Of a DNA stretch of 64,000 bases, positions 10,054 to 21,000 are shown piece after piece. Under the pieces are notes generated by a model, which did no database searches, was not told the DNA's origin, and saw only the letters and a list, made by a program, of their open reading frames with translations. The first letter of the stretch is position 1. The number at the start of each line of letters is the position of its first letter. This stretch comes from Pseudomonas helvetica (GTDB taxonomy: Bacteria > Pseudomonadota > Gammaproteobacteria > Pseudomonadales > Pseudomonadaceae). Location: assembly GCF_039908645.1 (NCBI RefSeq), contig NZ_CP150917.1, forward strand, positions 122,501-186,500, given 5' to 3'. The position numbers and the translations under genes are program-made.

Positions 10054-10824
10054 TTACTCGCTGAGCAGGCCCAGATGGGTGTTGATAATCTGCAGCAGAC
10101 GATGGCGCTGAGTGGTGGTGAAAAAATGATTACCGGTCATTTCTATCAGTTCGAATTCACGGCGAGTGAATTCGCGCCAATTGACCATGCTTTCAAGGGG
10201 GGCCAGCGGATCGTCGCTGCCGTAGAAAGCAGTCATCGGGATGTGCAGGCTGCGACTGGAAGGGTCGGCCCAGGACTCGAGCAGTTTCAAGTCACTGTGT
10301 ATCAGTGCTTCGAAGGCGGCGAGTTGATCGCTGGCTGTTGCATCGAGAAGCGCACCTGGGCTTGAGGGTGCATAACTGTGCCGGATGTTCGGCAGACTAT
10401 GCTGCGGCGCAGAGGCGGGTCGGGTATCCGGGCTGCGGCAACCGGAAATGAACAAGTGACGGGTTTGCCCCGGGCAGTGGGTTTCACTCAACTTGGCCAG
10501 CTCGTAGGCCAGAATTGCGCCCAGGCCATGGCCAAACAGCGCATGGGGTTCGGACAAGTAAGGTTGTAGCGCCGCAAAGGCGTCGACCAGCAGCGGTGGC
10601 CATTGTTCGTAGCGAGTCCGGTTCTGCGGATTGTCATGGCCGGGAAGCCTGAACGCGAGTAGTTCAATGTGCTCGCTCAGCGCTTGAGTCCAACTGCGGA
10701 ACTGCTCGGGGTCGGCACCAGCTTCGCCGAAGCAGATCAGCCTGACGTCCGTCGTCTGGCTGGCGCTGATCACGGTCAGCCATGGAGTGTTCCGGGTGTG
10801 CACGGCTTTTCTTGTACGATTCAC
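10054..10824 (-). CDS. Type II thioesterase-like protein, nucleophile Ser replaced by Gly
   Basis: 256-residue alpha/beta-hydrolase of the type II thioesterase family, which normally clears misloaded carrier domains in NRPS/PKS assembly. The family order is kept: ICFGEAGADPEQF near the oxyanion region, FRLPGHD, the nucleophile elbow, YGSDDPLAP with the acid, and GNHFF with the histidine. The elbow, however, reads FGHGLGA (residue 100 Gly, codon GGC) where the family has GHSxG. A single base change would account for it. The protein may therefore be inactive, use another mechanism, or be a binding protein. GTG start overlapping the regulator stop by GTGA, so it is co-expressed with the GntR gene. 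It lies next to the pvf operon on the same strand, suggesting a connection with PvfC. Confidence 0.82.
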   Translation of the reverse strand: MNRTRKAVHTRNTPWLTVISASQTTDVRLICFGEAGADPEQFRSWTQALSEHIELLAFRLPGHDNPQNRTRYEQWPPLLVDAFAALQPYLSEPHALFGHGLGAILAYELAKLSETHCPGQTRHLFISGCRSPDTRPASAPQHSLPNIRHSYAPSSPGALLDATASDQLAAFEALIHSDLKLLESWADPSSRSLHIPMTAFYGSDDPLAPLESMVNWREFTRREFELIEMTGNHFFTTTQRHRLLQIINTHLGLLSE

Positions 10825-11531
10825 GTCGATGATTTCTTGCCCTGAGGTTCAAGGCTGTTCAGGTAACGCGTGATGACCTCGACACCCCGGTTCAGGTGGT
10901 TCTGAAGCTTTGTTACGGTTAGCGCGATGTCTCGGGCTTGTGCAGCGAGCAGCAGGTCACGGTGATCTTCCTGGGACAGCTTGCCGAGCCCCATGGCTTC
11001 AAGGTTGAAGCGCAGAAAGCGTTCCTCTTCCCACAGACCGCCTTCCACCAGGCTGAGGAGCCTGCGGTTGGGCGCCTTGCGGTATAGCGTCATGTGGAAC
11101 AAACGGTTAAGCCTGCCGATCTCGGCATAATCGGTCTGTGTTTCGAGGTCGTCGATATAACGCTCGGCCTCGGCAAAATCTTCGTCGTCGAGCAGCGGAA
11201 TCGACAGGCGCAGGGCCTCGGACTCCAGCAGGATACGCAGGGCATAGGTTTCGGCGGCGTCACCTTCGACCAATGGTGCGACAACCGCGCCTTTGTGTGC
11301 GACAACATGCAGCAGTGATTGCGCCTCGAGCTGGCGCAAGGCTTCGCGCACCGGCATGCGACTGACACCGAACAGGTCGGCCAGGTCTTGCTGGCGCAGC
11401 GCGGTACCGCAAGGCAAACGGCCGTCGAGAATCGCCGAGCGCAGGGTTTCTTCGATCACCGATCGCGCAAGGTGAGCGGGGATTGGGCCGCTGACCGGGA
11501 TAGTACTTAAAGGGTTGGGCTTCTGTGTCAC
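10821..11531 (-). CDS. GntR-family transcriptional regulator (FCD type)
   Basis: 236-residue regulator. The N-terminal winged helix (SVIEETLRSAILDGRL, LADLFGVSRMPVREALRQLEAQ) is classic GntR, and the C-terminal all-helical FCD ligand domain follows (LRILLESEALRL, FHMTLYRKAPNRRL, EDHRDLL). The FCD domains of FadR/VanR relatives bind carboxylic acids, often with a metal held by D/H residues. It starts at GTG 11531 and is translationally coupled to the thioesterase gene downstream. A perfect palindrome 30 bases upstream of the start is the likely autoregulatory operator. Whether it also controls the pvf operon is not shown: I found no second copy of the palindrome in front of pvfA. Confidence 0.9.
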   Translation of the reverse strand: MTQKPNPLSTIPVSGPIPAHLARSVIEETLRSAILDGRLPCGTALRQQDLADLFGVSRMPVREALRQLEAQSLLHVVAHKGAVVAPLVEGDAAETYALRILLESEALRLSIPLLDDEDFAEAERYIDDLETQTDYAEIGRLNRLFHMTLYRKAPNRRLLSLVEGGLWEEERFLRFNLEAMGLGKLSQEDHRDLLLAAQARDIALTVTKLQNHLNRGVEVITRYLNSLEPQGKKSST

Positions 11532-11560
11532 GACAACGCACCCTGATTAAAATGAAAAAT

Positions 11561-11572
11561 ATTGGATCCAAT
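11561..11572. promoter_or_regulatory. Palindromic operator candidate for the GntR regulator
   Basis: Perfect 12-base palindrome attggatccaat, starting 30 bases upstream of the regulator start. FadR/VanR-type GntR proteins often recognise short palindromes of the form TTGGATCCAA, so autoregulation is likely. It lies in the 160-base space between the regulator and lapG and could also influence lapG. Confidence 0.6.
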
Positions 11573-11691
11573 GCACACTAGTGACTGCCTTGCTGGTTGT
11601 CAAACCGGCAAAACAAATCAGTTTCCGTTAGTTTTATGCCACTGGCATTGCCACCAAACAGAGCATCACTGGCTACGTTTTTTTCAACTGC

Positions 11692-12495
11692 TTGCGCTTT
11701 CTCAAGTTTAGCGTGCTCGCGGTGATTGCACCGTGCCATTGTCTTTTATCCATCAAGGCTTCACCATCCATCGATTTCCAACCGCCCTTTGGACTCACTG
11801 CATTGCAGGCACGTTTCGCTCTCCCTCGGCCCCTGCGCTGGTTGTGTTCAGCACTGCTGATTGCTGGCGTCTTGCTGGGCGGTCTGCATGCCGATTGGGA
11901 TTTTTCGCTGATCAGCCGCCGGGCCGAAACATTGTACGGGCCGTTGGGTGAAGGCAAGCAACGAATCGATGCCTGGCAACACCTGCTGGCGGCACAGAAG
12001 CAAACTCCGGAGCTGGAACAGCTCAATGTGGTCAATCTGTTCTTCAACAAGCAGATGCATTACGTGGAAGACATCGACCTGTGGCACGTCGAGGACTACT
12101 GGGCGACACCGATCGAAGCCTTGTGGAAGGGTGCTGGCGATTGTGAGGACTATGCGATCGCCAAGTATTTCAGCCTGCGCCATCTTGGGGTTTCCAGTGA
12201 CAAATTGCGCATCACTTACGTCAAGGCCCTGCGCCAGAATCGCGCGCACATGGTCTTGACCTACTATTCAAGCCCGGACGCCATGCCGTTGGTACTCGAC
12301 AGCCTGATGGATGCGATCCAGCCGGCCAGCCAGCGCACCGATTTGCTGCCGGTCTACTCCTTCAATGCCGAAGGGCTTTGGTTGCCGGGTGCCAAGGGCA
12401 ATAAAAAAGTCGGTGACACCAAGCGTCTGTCCCGTTGGCAGGATGTGTTGAAGAAAATGCAGGCCGAAGGATTTCCGGTCGAGACGACTCACTAG
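11692..12495 (+). CDS. lapG: LapG periplasmic cysteine protease
   Basis: Transglutaminase-like bacterial cysteine protease (BTLCP) that cuts the N-terminus of LapA and releases it from the cell surface. With the start used here (267 residues) the catalytic triad is Cys151 (GAGDCEDYA), His186 (QNRAHMVLTYY) and Asp203 (MPLVLDSLMDA). The signal/anchor helix is LRWLCSALLIAGVLLGGLHA, after which the mature domain begins. The start is uncertain: the longest frame opens with TTG at 11692, in-frame GTG codons follow at 11713 and later, and none has a strong ribosome site. It is followed after 14 bases by lapD, its inhibitor, in one operon. The calcium-binding acidic residues expected near the active site (DIDLWHVEDYW) are present. 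Confidence 0.94.
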   Translation: MRFLKFSVLAVIAPCHCLLSIKASPSIDFQPPFGLTALQARFALPRPLRWLCSALLIAGVLLGGLHADWDFSLISRRAETLYGPLGEGKQRIDAWQHLLAAQKQTPELEQLNVVNLFFNKQMHYVEDIDLWHVEDYWATPIEALWKGAGDCEDYAIAKYFSLRHLGVSSDKLRITYVKALRQNRAHMVLTYYSSPDAMPLVLDSLMDAIQPASQRTDLLPVYSFNAEGLWLPGAKGNKKVGDTKRLSRWQDVLKKMQAEGFPVETTH

Positions 12496-12509
12496 GAGCA
12501 TGCGCTTAG

Positions 12510-14456
12510 ATGTCTTTGTTCAAACAACTGTTGATCGCTATCTGTCTGTTCCTGGTCGTCGCCTTCAGTGGCAGCTTCATGGTCGGCCTGGAGAGTTCGC
12601 GGACCCAGTACGTCAATCAGTTGCGCTCCCATGCGCAGGACGCAGCGACCGCGCTGGCGCTTTCGCTGACGCCGAGCATCGATGACCCGGCGATGGTCGA
12701 GCTGATGGTCAGCTCGATCTTCGACAGCGGTTATTACGCGAGTATTCGCGTGGTCGACCTCAAAACCGACAAAGCCATCGTCGAGCGCAGTGGCATTCCG
12801 GAAGTCAGCAGCGTGCCCGGCTGGTTCGTCAAATTGATCGCTCTGGAACCTGCTGGCGGTGATGCGCTGGTCAGCCGTGGCTGGGAACAGGCGGCCAGGG
12901 TCGAGGTCATCAGCCACCCGATGTTCGCCGTGGCCAAGCTCTGGCAGAGCGCTCTGGGCAGTCTGGGATGGTTGCTGATCTGCGGCGCGTTAAGCGCGGT
13001 ACTCGGCGCACTGTTACTGCGTCGACAATTGAAACCGCTGGATTACATGGTCAAGCAATCCCACGCCATCGCCCGTCGCGAGTTTCTCAGCCTGCCCGAG
13101 CTGCCGCGTACCCCGGAACTGCGGCGCGTGGTGCAGGCGATGAACCAGATGGTCGAGAAACTCAAGGCGTTGTTTCAGGAGCAGGCTGAGCGCAGTGAAA
13201 AACTGCGGGTCGAGTCCTATCAGGACACCCTGACGGGATTGGCTAACCGGCGTTATTTCGAGATGCAATTGAACGCCCGGGTAAGCAACCCGGAGCAGGC
13301 CAGTTCGGGTTATCTGTTGCTGTTGCGGGTCAAGGACCTGGCCGGTTTGAACCAGCGTCTTGGCGGTCAACGCACCGACCAGTTGCTGCGGTCGGTCGGT
13401 GAGCAATTGTCGCGTGAGTGCGCCAGATTCCCGGAAACCCAGAACCTGGTGACGCGTATTCGCGGTGGTGAATTTGCCGTGCTGGCGCCTGGTCTGGTGC
13501 GCGAAGAGGCGCTGCAACTGGCGCAGAGCCTGGACAGCGCGCTGGCCAGTCTGTACGCAACCGGGGCGACTGATGTGGCGTCGGTGGCGTCGATCGGTTT
13601 GGCGCCGTTTGCCCATGGCGACACGCCGCAGGCGGTGTTGAGCCTGGCGGATCAGGCGTTGTCACAGGCGGAAGCAGAGGGCGAGGTGAACTGGGCGTGC
13701 CTGGATCACGGCGCAGCGGCCATTGTCGGCGACGATCACCATGCGTGGCATACCTTGCTCGATCAGGCACTGAATCAGCAGCGATTCGAATTGTACTTCC
13801 AACCGGTCGTGGCCAGTCAGGACACGCAGTTGGTGCTGCATTACAAAGTGCTCTCGCGCTTGCTCGATGAGCAGGGCAAGACTATCCCTGCCGGGCGCTT
13901 CCTGCCGTGGCTGGAGCGTTTTGGCTGGACCGCGCGGCTGGACCGTCTGATGCTGGAACGGGTGTTGGCGCAGATGGCGGGCCATGAAGACTCGCTGGCG
14001 CTGAACCTGTCCGCCGCCACCCTGGCGGATCCGCAAGCCCTGAATAAAGTCTTCGAAATCCTGCGCGAGCATTCCAGTCTGGGACCACGCTTGACCCTGG
14101 AGATCGGTGAAGAGCAATTACCTGATCAGGCCGTGCTTGAACAGCTGACCCGTCGTCTGCGTGAGCTGGGCTTCTCCCTGAGCCTGCAGCGCTTTGGCGG
14201 TCGCTTCAGCATGATCGGCAACCTGGCGCGGCTGGGACTGGCCTATCTGAAAATCGATGGCAGTTACATCCGTGCCATTGATCAGGAAAGCGATAAGCGT
14301 CTGTTCATCGAAGCCATCCAGCGCGCCGCCCACAGCATCGATCTGCCGTTGATTGCCGAGCGAGTGGAGACTGAAGGGGAGTTACGGGTGATTCGCGAGA
14401 TGGGTGTGTACGGCGTGCAAGGGCAGTTGTTTGGTGAGCCGAAGCCTTGGCAGTAA
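12510..14456 (+). CDS. lapD: LapD c-di-GMP receptor (inactive GGDEF/EAL)
   Basis: Inner-membrane receptor that sequesters LapG when c-di-GMP is bound. 648 residues: TM1 at about 7-25, periplasmic output domain at about 26-150 carrying the GWE loop with Trp125, the residue known in Pf0-1 LapD to insert into LapG, TM2 at about 152-170, HAMP, then degenerate GGDEF and EAL domains. The GGDEF signature reads RGGEF (318-322) and the EAL signature KVLSR (446-450), so neither synthesis nor hydrolysis of c-di-GMP is expected; the EAL domain is the binding site. These substitutions are the same as those described for LapD of P. fluorescens. Start ATG 12510 with taggag 10-15 bases upstream. A four-hairpin REP block follows the stop. 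Confidence 0.96.
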   Translation: MSLFKQLLIAICLFLVVAFSGSFMVGLESSRTQYVNQLRSHAQDAATALALSLTPSIDDPAMVELMVSSIFDSGYYASIRVVDLKTDKAIVERSGIPEVSSVPGWFVKLIALEPAGGDALVSRGWEQAARVEVISHPMFAVAKLWQSALGSLGWLLICGALSAVLGALLLRRQLKPLDYMVKQSHAIARREFLSLPELPRTPELRRVVQAMNQMVEKLKALFQEQAERSEKLRVESYQDTLTGLANRRYFEMQLNARVSNPEQASSGYLLLLRVKDLAGLNQRLGGQRTDQLLRSVGEQLSRECARFPETQNLVTRIRGGEFAVLAPGLVREEALQLAQSLDSALASLYATGATDVASVASIGLAPFAHGDTPQAVLSLADQALSQAEAEGEVNWACLDHGAAAIVGDDHHAWHTLLDQALNQQRFELYFQPVVASQDTQLVLHYKVLSRLLDEQGKTIPAGRFLPWLERFGWTARLDRLMLERVLAQMAGHEDSLALNLSAATLADPQALNKVFEILREHSSLGPRLTLEIGEEQLPDQAVLEQLTRRLRELGFSLSLQRFGGRFSMIGNLARLGLAYLKIDGSYIRAIDQESDKRLFIEAIQRAAHSIDLPLIAERVETEGELRVIREMGVYGVQGQLFGEPKPWQ

Positions 14457-14463
14457 GGCTTGA

Positions 14464-14567
14464 TCGTTCCCACTCTGCGTGGGAATACAGCCCGTGACGC
14501 TTTGCGTCACATGCAGAAGCGGACGCAGAGCGTCCATTGAGGCGTGCCCACGCGGGAGCGTGGGACC
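14464..14567. repeat. Pseudomonas intergenic palindromic repeat block
   Basis: Four hairpins in a row: gttcccactctgcgtgggaa, gtgacgctttgcgtcac, ggacgcagagcgtcc and gcccacgcgggagcgtgggac. Sequences of this kind are a common multicopy element of Pseudomonas genomes. It lies between lapD and the convergent small gene and may act as a transcription end for both. Confidence 0.8.
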
Positions 14568-14584
14568 GAGCGGCGTTGTGGGGG

Positions 14585-14923
14585 TTAGATCAACCCGCCT
14601 TCATCTTCATCAATCAAGTGACTCAAACCACCCAGCGCTTCGCGGGCCTGGGTCCGGTCCATCAGTTTGGCTTGCGCGGCCGCTGGCAGGTCGGTGACGC
14701 GAATCACCCCTTTGCTGGTCAGCACCTGAATCAGGTCGTCGAGTACCCGGATCATCTCCAGGTCGCTTTGCTTGAGCTGCTTGAGGCTGGTCTCCATCAC
14801 TTCGTTGGCGTACCAGGCCTGGATTTCATGGTGATCGGAGGGCAGCGTTTCTGTAGCCTCCGCGTAAGCCGTCGCTTCCACGCGCACCAACTGGCCTTGC
14901 GCATCGCGTTGCACGTAGAACAT
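14585..14923 (-). CDS. Conserved small protein of unknown function
   Basis: 112-residue soluble, acidic protein. It starts with MFYVQRDAQGQLVRVEATAYAEATETL, has helical middle (MIRVLDDLIQVLTSKGVI) and ends HLIDEDEGGLI. I recall proteins of this type in Pseudomonas annotated, probably wrongly, as a tryptophan-synthase-beta-like protein; nothing in the sequence supports an enzyme. Start ATG 14923 has a good ribosome site (gaggga); a longer frame to 14998 lacks one. It lies between lapD and lapA, but no link to adhesion can be read from it. Confidence 0.75.
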   Translation of the reverse strand: MFYVQRDAQGQLVRVEATAYAEATETLPSDHHEIQAWYANEVMETSLKQLKQSDLEMIRVLDDLIQVLTSKGVIRVTDLPAAAQAKLMDRTQAREALGGLSHLIDEDEGGLI

Positions 14924-15039
14924 CGAAAATCCCTCATGAATGAACCCGCGTCGTGCTGTCAGCAGGATAGGCCAACGCGTACGAGTATGCGGTGCCACGA
15001 CGAAATCGTCACCCGCTGGCGACTGACAGCACCGTGACA

Positions 15040-15058
15040 GCCGCTCATTACGAGCGGC
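15040..15058 (-). terminator. Hairpin downstream of lapA
   Basis: Inverted repeat gccgctc-attac-gagcggc beginning 14 bases past the lapA stop on the minus strand. It is not followed by a T-run in that direction, so it is at best a weak terminator or an mRNA 3'-end stabiliser. Confidence 0.35.
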
Positions 15059-15072
15059 CGTCAGGGGCTTGA

Positions 15073-18000
15073 TCAGGTGTTGTTGTGGTCGATCTTGATG
15101 GTCGGGTCGCTACCGGCGATCAGCGAGTTGATGCTCTGACCGGACCAGTTATTGCCTTCCAGTTTGATCGTCACATCAGCGTTGGCCACGCCGCCGGCCG
15201 CGTTAAGCTTGCCTTCGGAGCTGACCTGCAACGTCGACACACCTTCAACCGTGCTGATTTTCAGGAAGTTGTCGATGGTGCTGCCGCTTTCGCCCTGCAA
15301 CAGATCCCGCAGGTCGATCCGGTCGCCTTCGCTGGCCTTGAAGTCCTTGATCACATCGTTACCGGTGTCGCCGGCCTTCCAGACGAATGTATCGGCACCC
15401 GATCCGCCAATCAGGATGTCGTTACCCTGACCGCCGATTAGCGTGTCGTTACCCGTACCGCCCAGCAGGATGTCATTGCCCTTGCCGCCGTCGAGGATGT
15501 CGTTGCCACCCTGGCCGAAGAGGATGTCGTTACCGGTACCGCCCAATAGCGTGTCATTACCGTCATGAGCGCCGGACACATCGAACGCGGTGTAGTGCTC
15601 GGTGATGTACTGGTGCACGTTGCTGGTGGTGACTTTGCTGAGATCCACGCCGGTCTGCTGGGCCACGAAGGCCTGCATGGCCTGGTAGCCCTCACCGGCA
15701 ATGCCGTTGAAGCTCACCAGGTCGCCGAACAGGATGTCGTTGCCGTCGCCGCCATTAACCGTATCGGCGCCCGGCATGGTCGCTTCGGTGTGACCGATGA
15801 TCGAGTTGGCCAGGTTGGCCGGATCGATGTTGCTTTGCGGTTTGCCGTCGGTGTCGAACGGTTTCAGGTCGCTGAGGCTGACATCGCTGTTCAGGCCGAT
15901 GGCCTCGACCTGCGACAACTTGCCGAGCAACGCGAAGCTGTCGTTGGAGTTGCTGGTGGTACTGCTATCGGAGCTGTAGCCCGTGCCGTCCAGTTTCGAC
16001 AACTCATAGGTGCCATCGCCTTGAGCGTGGAGCATCCCCAGGTCTTTGCTGACCCAGCGGTTGCCGTTATAGGTCTGCAGCGTCGTTGAACCATCGGTGT
16101 TGATGGAGAGGTAATGGGTGTTGTCCAGATACTTGGAGAACGTATTCCCCAAGGTGTAGTTGCTGGTTGTGACGACGTCATCCAGCTTCGCACCACCGCT
16201 GTACAGCGTCGGGTTGGTCTGCTCGCCGGACTGATAGTACGTTGGCTTTCCGTCGGTAATGAAATACGTCAGGTTGGTCGCGTTGCTGTTACTGGTGGCC
16301 ATGCTGCTCTGGAAGAAGTTGGCCGTGGTCTTGAACACGTCTTCGTAGTTGGTGCCGCCGCCGGAAGCCATAGAGTCCAGCACCGACTTGAGCAGGGTCA
16401 GGGCATTCGGGTCGTTCAGGTTGACCGCAATCTGCTTGTTGACCTGAGTATCGAAGTCCGCGAGGAAGACGTTCACCGTGCCCGAAGTGCTGGCGCCCAG
16501 GCTGTTCTTGAGGGTGTTGAACACCGATGTCAGTGAGTCTTTGGCGGCGCTGATCGAGGTGGCGCTCATGCTGCCCGAGCTGTCGACCATGAACGCAATG
16601 TTGTAGTTGGTGCCTGGCACCACGGTCAGCCCGCCGATGTCGGCGATCATGATGTCGTTGCCGTTAGTACCGACGAAATTGTCATCCCCTGAAGTGCCGA
16701 CCAACGGGTTATACACCGCCGGGTAAACCGTGACCGGGATCTGCGCAGTACTTGGCGCCGAGCCGCCGAGGGACTCGGTGGAAGTCGAGGTGACCGTCAG
16801 ATTGATCGAGCCATTGAAGTACGGTGGCGGAGTGAGCGTCAGGCTGCCGAGATTCCAGCCAGTGACATTTGCTTCACCGGTGGTCGCCACGGTGAAGGTA
16901 TGTCCCGCGCCATCGCTCAGCACGGAACCTGCCGGCATACCGCCGATTTTCACGCTCAGGCTTTCGGAGCCGTCGGTGTCGGTCAGTGCGGTGGTGATTT
17001 TTGACAGATGAACGCTGCCGCCCTCGGCGCCGGTGTTGAGCTTGTAGCCGTCGTAGTAGCCTTCGCCATTGGTGCCGTGCAGATCGGAGACCGTCACACC
17101 AGCATTGATCAGGTCGGTGACACCCGTGTAGATCGGCACGCCAGCGCTGCTCAGGTCGACGGCCGGGGCGCCGTTGACCGACAGGTTGACGTCGTAGCTG
17201 CCCGGGCCATTTTGGTTGTGGTGGTAGATGTCCAGGGTGTAGTAACCGCTGGTGGTCGGCGTGAACGATCCGGAGATTTGGCCACCCGCGCCCCACGTGG
17301 CACCGGCCACGTTATTACCGCCGATGGTCACCAGCAGACTGTCATCAGCAATACCGCTGAAGCTGTAGGTCTTGCCGGCTTCGAGGTAGATCAGCCCGGA
17401 AGTTTTCGACGCGGTACCGGCTGCAACGTTGCTGTCGGACTGCACGTTGCTCACGGTACCGCTGCTGTTCGGAGTACCGGCAGCATCGATCACGGATTTC
17501 AGGGTTTCAGCTGGCGCGCCACTACCGCTGGTGCCGAGACCGGCCAGGCCGGTCCAGACTTCCTTGATCAGGCCTGTCGAGTTCACGTTGTTGCCGGCGA
17601 CGCTGAGTGTCGGCGCATCGGCAACGGGAGTGATATCGACTTTCACCGTGCCGGTATTGCCCAGAAGCTGGCCGTCGGTTGGCTGGAACTGGATTTGTGC
17701 GTAATCCGCCTGTTGGTTGCCCACGCCGGTGCCGCCGTAGCCATTGGTGCCGGATTCGTTGGCATCAGGCGTGAAGCGCAACTTGCCTGCATCAATGTCG
17801 GCCTTGCTGAAAGTCTGGTTGTTGGCCACGTCTTTCCAGGTCGAACCGTCCAGGTACTGCAACTTGCCGTCGCCCGGCAGCTGGGTGATTTTCACGCCCA
17901 GGCTGGCAGCAGGACTGTCGACATCGCTCACACCGAAATTCGACCAGCCGAGGATCAGCGGCGTGTCTTCAGTGCCGGTGACCGCACCGCCGGTAGCGAC

Positions 18001-21000
18001 CGGAGCATCGTTGACCGCGACCACATTGACGGTGGTGGTGGCGACGTTGGAGTAATTGCTGCCGTCGGTCACCGTCACGGTGATGGTCCGCGGCGTGGTG
18101 CTCGGGTCTTCACTGTTGTTGGTGAAGGTGATGTTTTTGATCTGTTGCATGTAGTCGGCCAGCGTTGCATTGCCGGACAGCGTCAGGGTGATCGAACCAT
18201 CCTTGCTGTTGGCGTTGATGCTGATGCCGTTGACGCTGTTGCCCAGGTTCAGCGAGTCGCCCGGCTGACGGTTGGTCAACACGATGGTGGCGCCGGTCAG
18301 CATGGTGCTGTCCGGGTCAGTGATCGTGAGGTCGGTGTCGCCAATCGATACGCCAGGGCCGGTGGTGCCTTCGGTGAAGGTGACGTTGTAATTGGCACCG
18401 GTCGCGCCGCTGGAGTTGTTGGCGTCCAGGTCGATGACGGGCGGAGCATCGTTGTCGATGATCGACGTGTTGACGCTGCCATTGGTGCTGCTGACCACCA
18501 GGTTTTCGAAGTTGCCACCGCTGGCCGAGTCGATCTTGACCACGATGTTTTCGGTAGGCTCGGTGATCTTGTCGTCAATGGTCGCGATATTGAAACTGGC
18601 GCTGCTGGCACCCGCCGGGATTTTCACCGTGTACACACCGGTAAAGTCCGAGCCGTCGGTGGCCGTGCCGCTGTAGACGACCTTCAGCGTCACGTCGGTT
18701 TGCGCAGGGTGCGTCAGGGTCACGGTGTAGCTGGCGGTCTGGCCTTCGGTGACCTGACTGCTGCCGCTGATGCTGACTTCGGTTTTATCGATGGTGTCGG
18801 TGACGCTGGTTACCGCTGGGGTATCGCTGGTGACCAGTTTTTCGAAATTGCCACCGGTGCTGGCGGTGATCTTGGCGTTGACCGAGCCGGCGTCGAGGTA
18901 GACATCATCTTTCGGCGCGGCGAAGTTCACCGAACCGCTGGTTTTGCCAGCGTCGATGTTGATGACTGCACCGTTGCTCAGGGTCACGGTCATCGCTGTG
19001 CCGGCCGGGTTGGTCAGGGTCGCGGTGTAGGTGATCTGGCCACCTTCGGCGACTGAGCCGGTCGCGCTCAGCGTCAGGTTGGTGGTGTCGACGGTGTCGG
19101 TCACGCTGGTGCTGACCGGGGTTTTGTCGGCGACCAGGTTTTCGTAGTTGCCGCCGCTGACGTTGGTAATCGCGTTGGTCAGCGGGGTGTGGCCGACCAG
19201 CGCGTCGTTTGGCGCGGTGGTGGTCGCGGTGCCGCTGGACTGGCCGACCGGGATGGTGATGGTCTGGCCGTTGGCCAACGTCACGATCACTGCCGAACCG
19301 GTGACCGGCGCGCTGACGGTGGCGGTGTAGGTGACAGTGCCGCCTTCGGCTGCCGAGTCAGTCGCGGTCAGTTTCACCGTCGAGGTGTCGATGGTGTCGG
19401 TGACGTTGGTGACCGCAGGTGTGCTGCTGGTGACCAGGTTCTCGAAGTTGCCGCCGGTGGCGGTGGAGATCGTTGCCTGGATCTTGCCGGCGTCGAGGTA
19501 GACGTCGTCTTTGGGTGCGTCGACCACTACGGTGCCGGTGGTTTTGCCAGCGTCGATGTTGATCACTGCGCCGTTGCTCAGGGTCACGGTCATCGCGGTG
19601 CCGGCCGGGTTGGTCAGGGTCGCGGTGTAGGTGATCTGGCCACCTTCGGCCACGGAACCGGTTGCGCTCAGCGTCAGGTTGGTGGTGTCGACGGTGTCGG
19701 TCACGCTGGTGCTGACCGGGGTTTTGTCGGCGACCAGGTTTTCGTAGTTGCCGCCGCTGACGTTGGTAATCGCGTTGGTCAGCGGGGTGTGGCCAACCAG
19801 CGCGTCGTTTGGCGCGGTGGTGGTCGCGGTGCCGCTGGACTGGCCGACTGGAATGGTGATGGTCTGGCCGTTGGCCAACGTCACGATCACTGCCGAACCG
19901 GTGACTGGCGCCGAGACGGTTGCGGTGTAGGTGACGGTGCCGCCTTCGGCTGCCGAGTCAGTCGCGGTCAGTTTCACCGTCGAGGTGTCGATGGTGTCGG
20001 TGACGTTGGTGACTGCAGGTGTGCTGCTGGTGACCAGGTTCTCGAAGTTACCACCGGTGGCGGTGGTGATCGTTGCCTGGACTTTGCCGGCGTCGAGGTA
20101 GACGTCGTCTTTTGGTGCGTCGACCACTACGGTGCCGGTGGTTTTGCCGGCGTCGATGTTGATCACTGCACCGTTGCTCAGGGTCACGGTCATCGCGGTG
20201 CCGGCCGGGTTGGTCAGGGTCGCGGTATAGGTGATCTGGCCACCTTCGGCTACGGAACCGGTTGCGCTCAGCGTCAGGTTGGTGGTGTCGACGGTATCGG
20301 TCACGCTGGTGCTGACCGGGGTTTTGTCGGCGACCAGGTTTTCGTAGTTGCCGCCGCTGACGTTGGTAATCGCATTGGTCAGCGGGGTGTGGCCAACCAG
20401 CGCGTCGTTTGGCGCGGTGGTGGTCGCAGTGCCGCTGGACTGGCCGACCGGGATGGTGATGGTCTGGCCGTTGGCCAACGTCACGATCACTGCCGAACCG
20501 GTCACTGGCGCGCTGACGGTTGCGGTGTAGGTGACAGTGCCGCCTTCGGCTGCCGAATCGGTCGCAGTCAGTTTCACCGTCGAGGTGTCGATGGTGTCGG
20601 TAACGTTGGTGACCGCAGGTGTGCTGCTGGTGACCAGGTTCTCGAAGTTGCCGCCGGTAGCGGTGGTGATCGTTGCCTGGACCTTGCCGGCGTCGAGGTA
20701 GACGTCGTCTTTTGGTGCGTCGACCACGACGGAACCGGTGGTTTTGCCGGCGTCGATGTTGATCACTGCACCGTTGCTCAGGGTCACGGTCACTGGCGTG
20801 CCGGCGGCATTGGTCAGGGTCGCGGTGTAGGTGATGTGGCCACCTTCAGCCACGGAACCGGTTGCGCTCAGCGTCAGGTTGGTGGTGTCGACGGTGTCGG
20901 TCACGGTGGTGCTGACCGGGGTTTTGTCGGCGACCAGGTTTTCGTAGTTGCCGCCGCTGACGTTGGTAATCGCGTTGGTCAGCGGGGTGTGGCCAACCAG

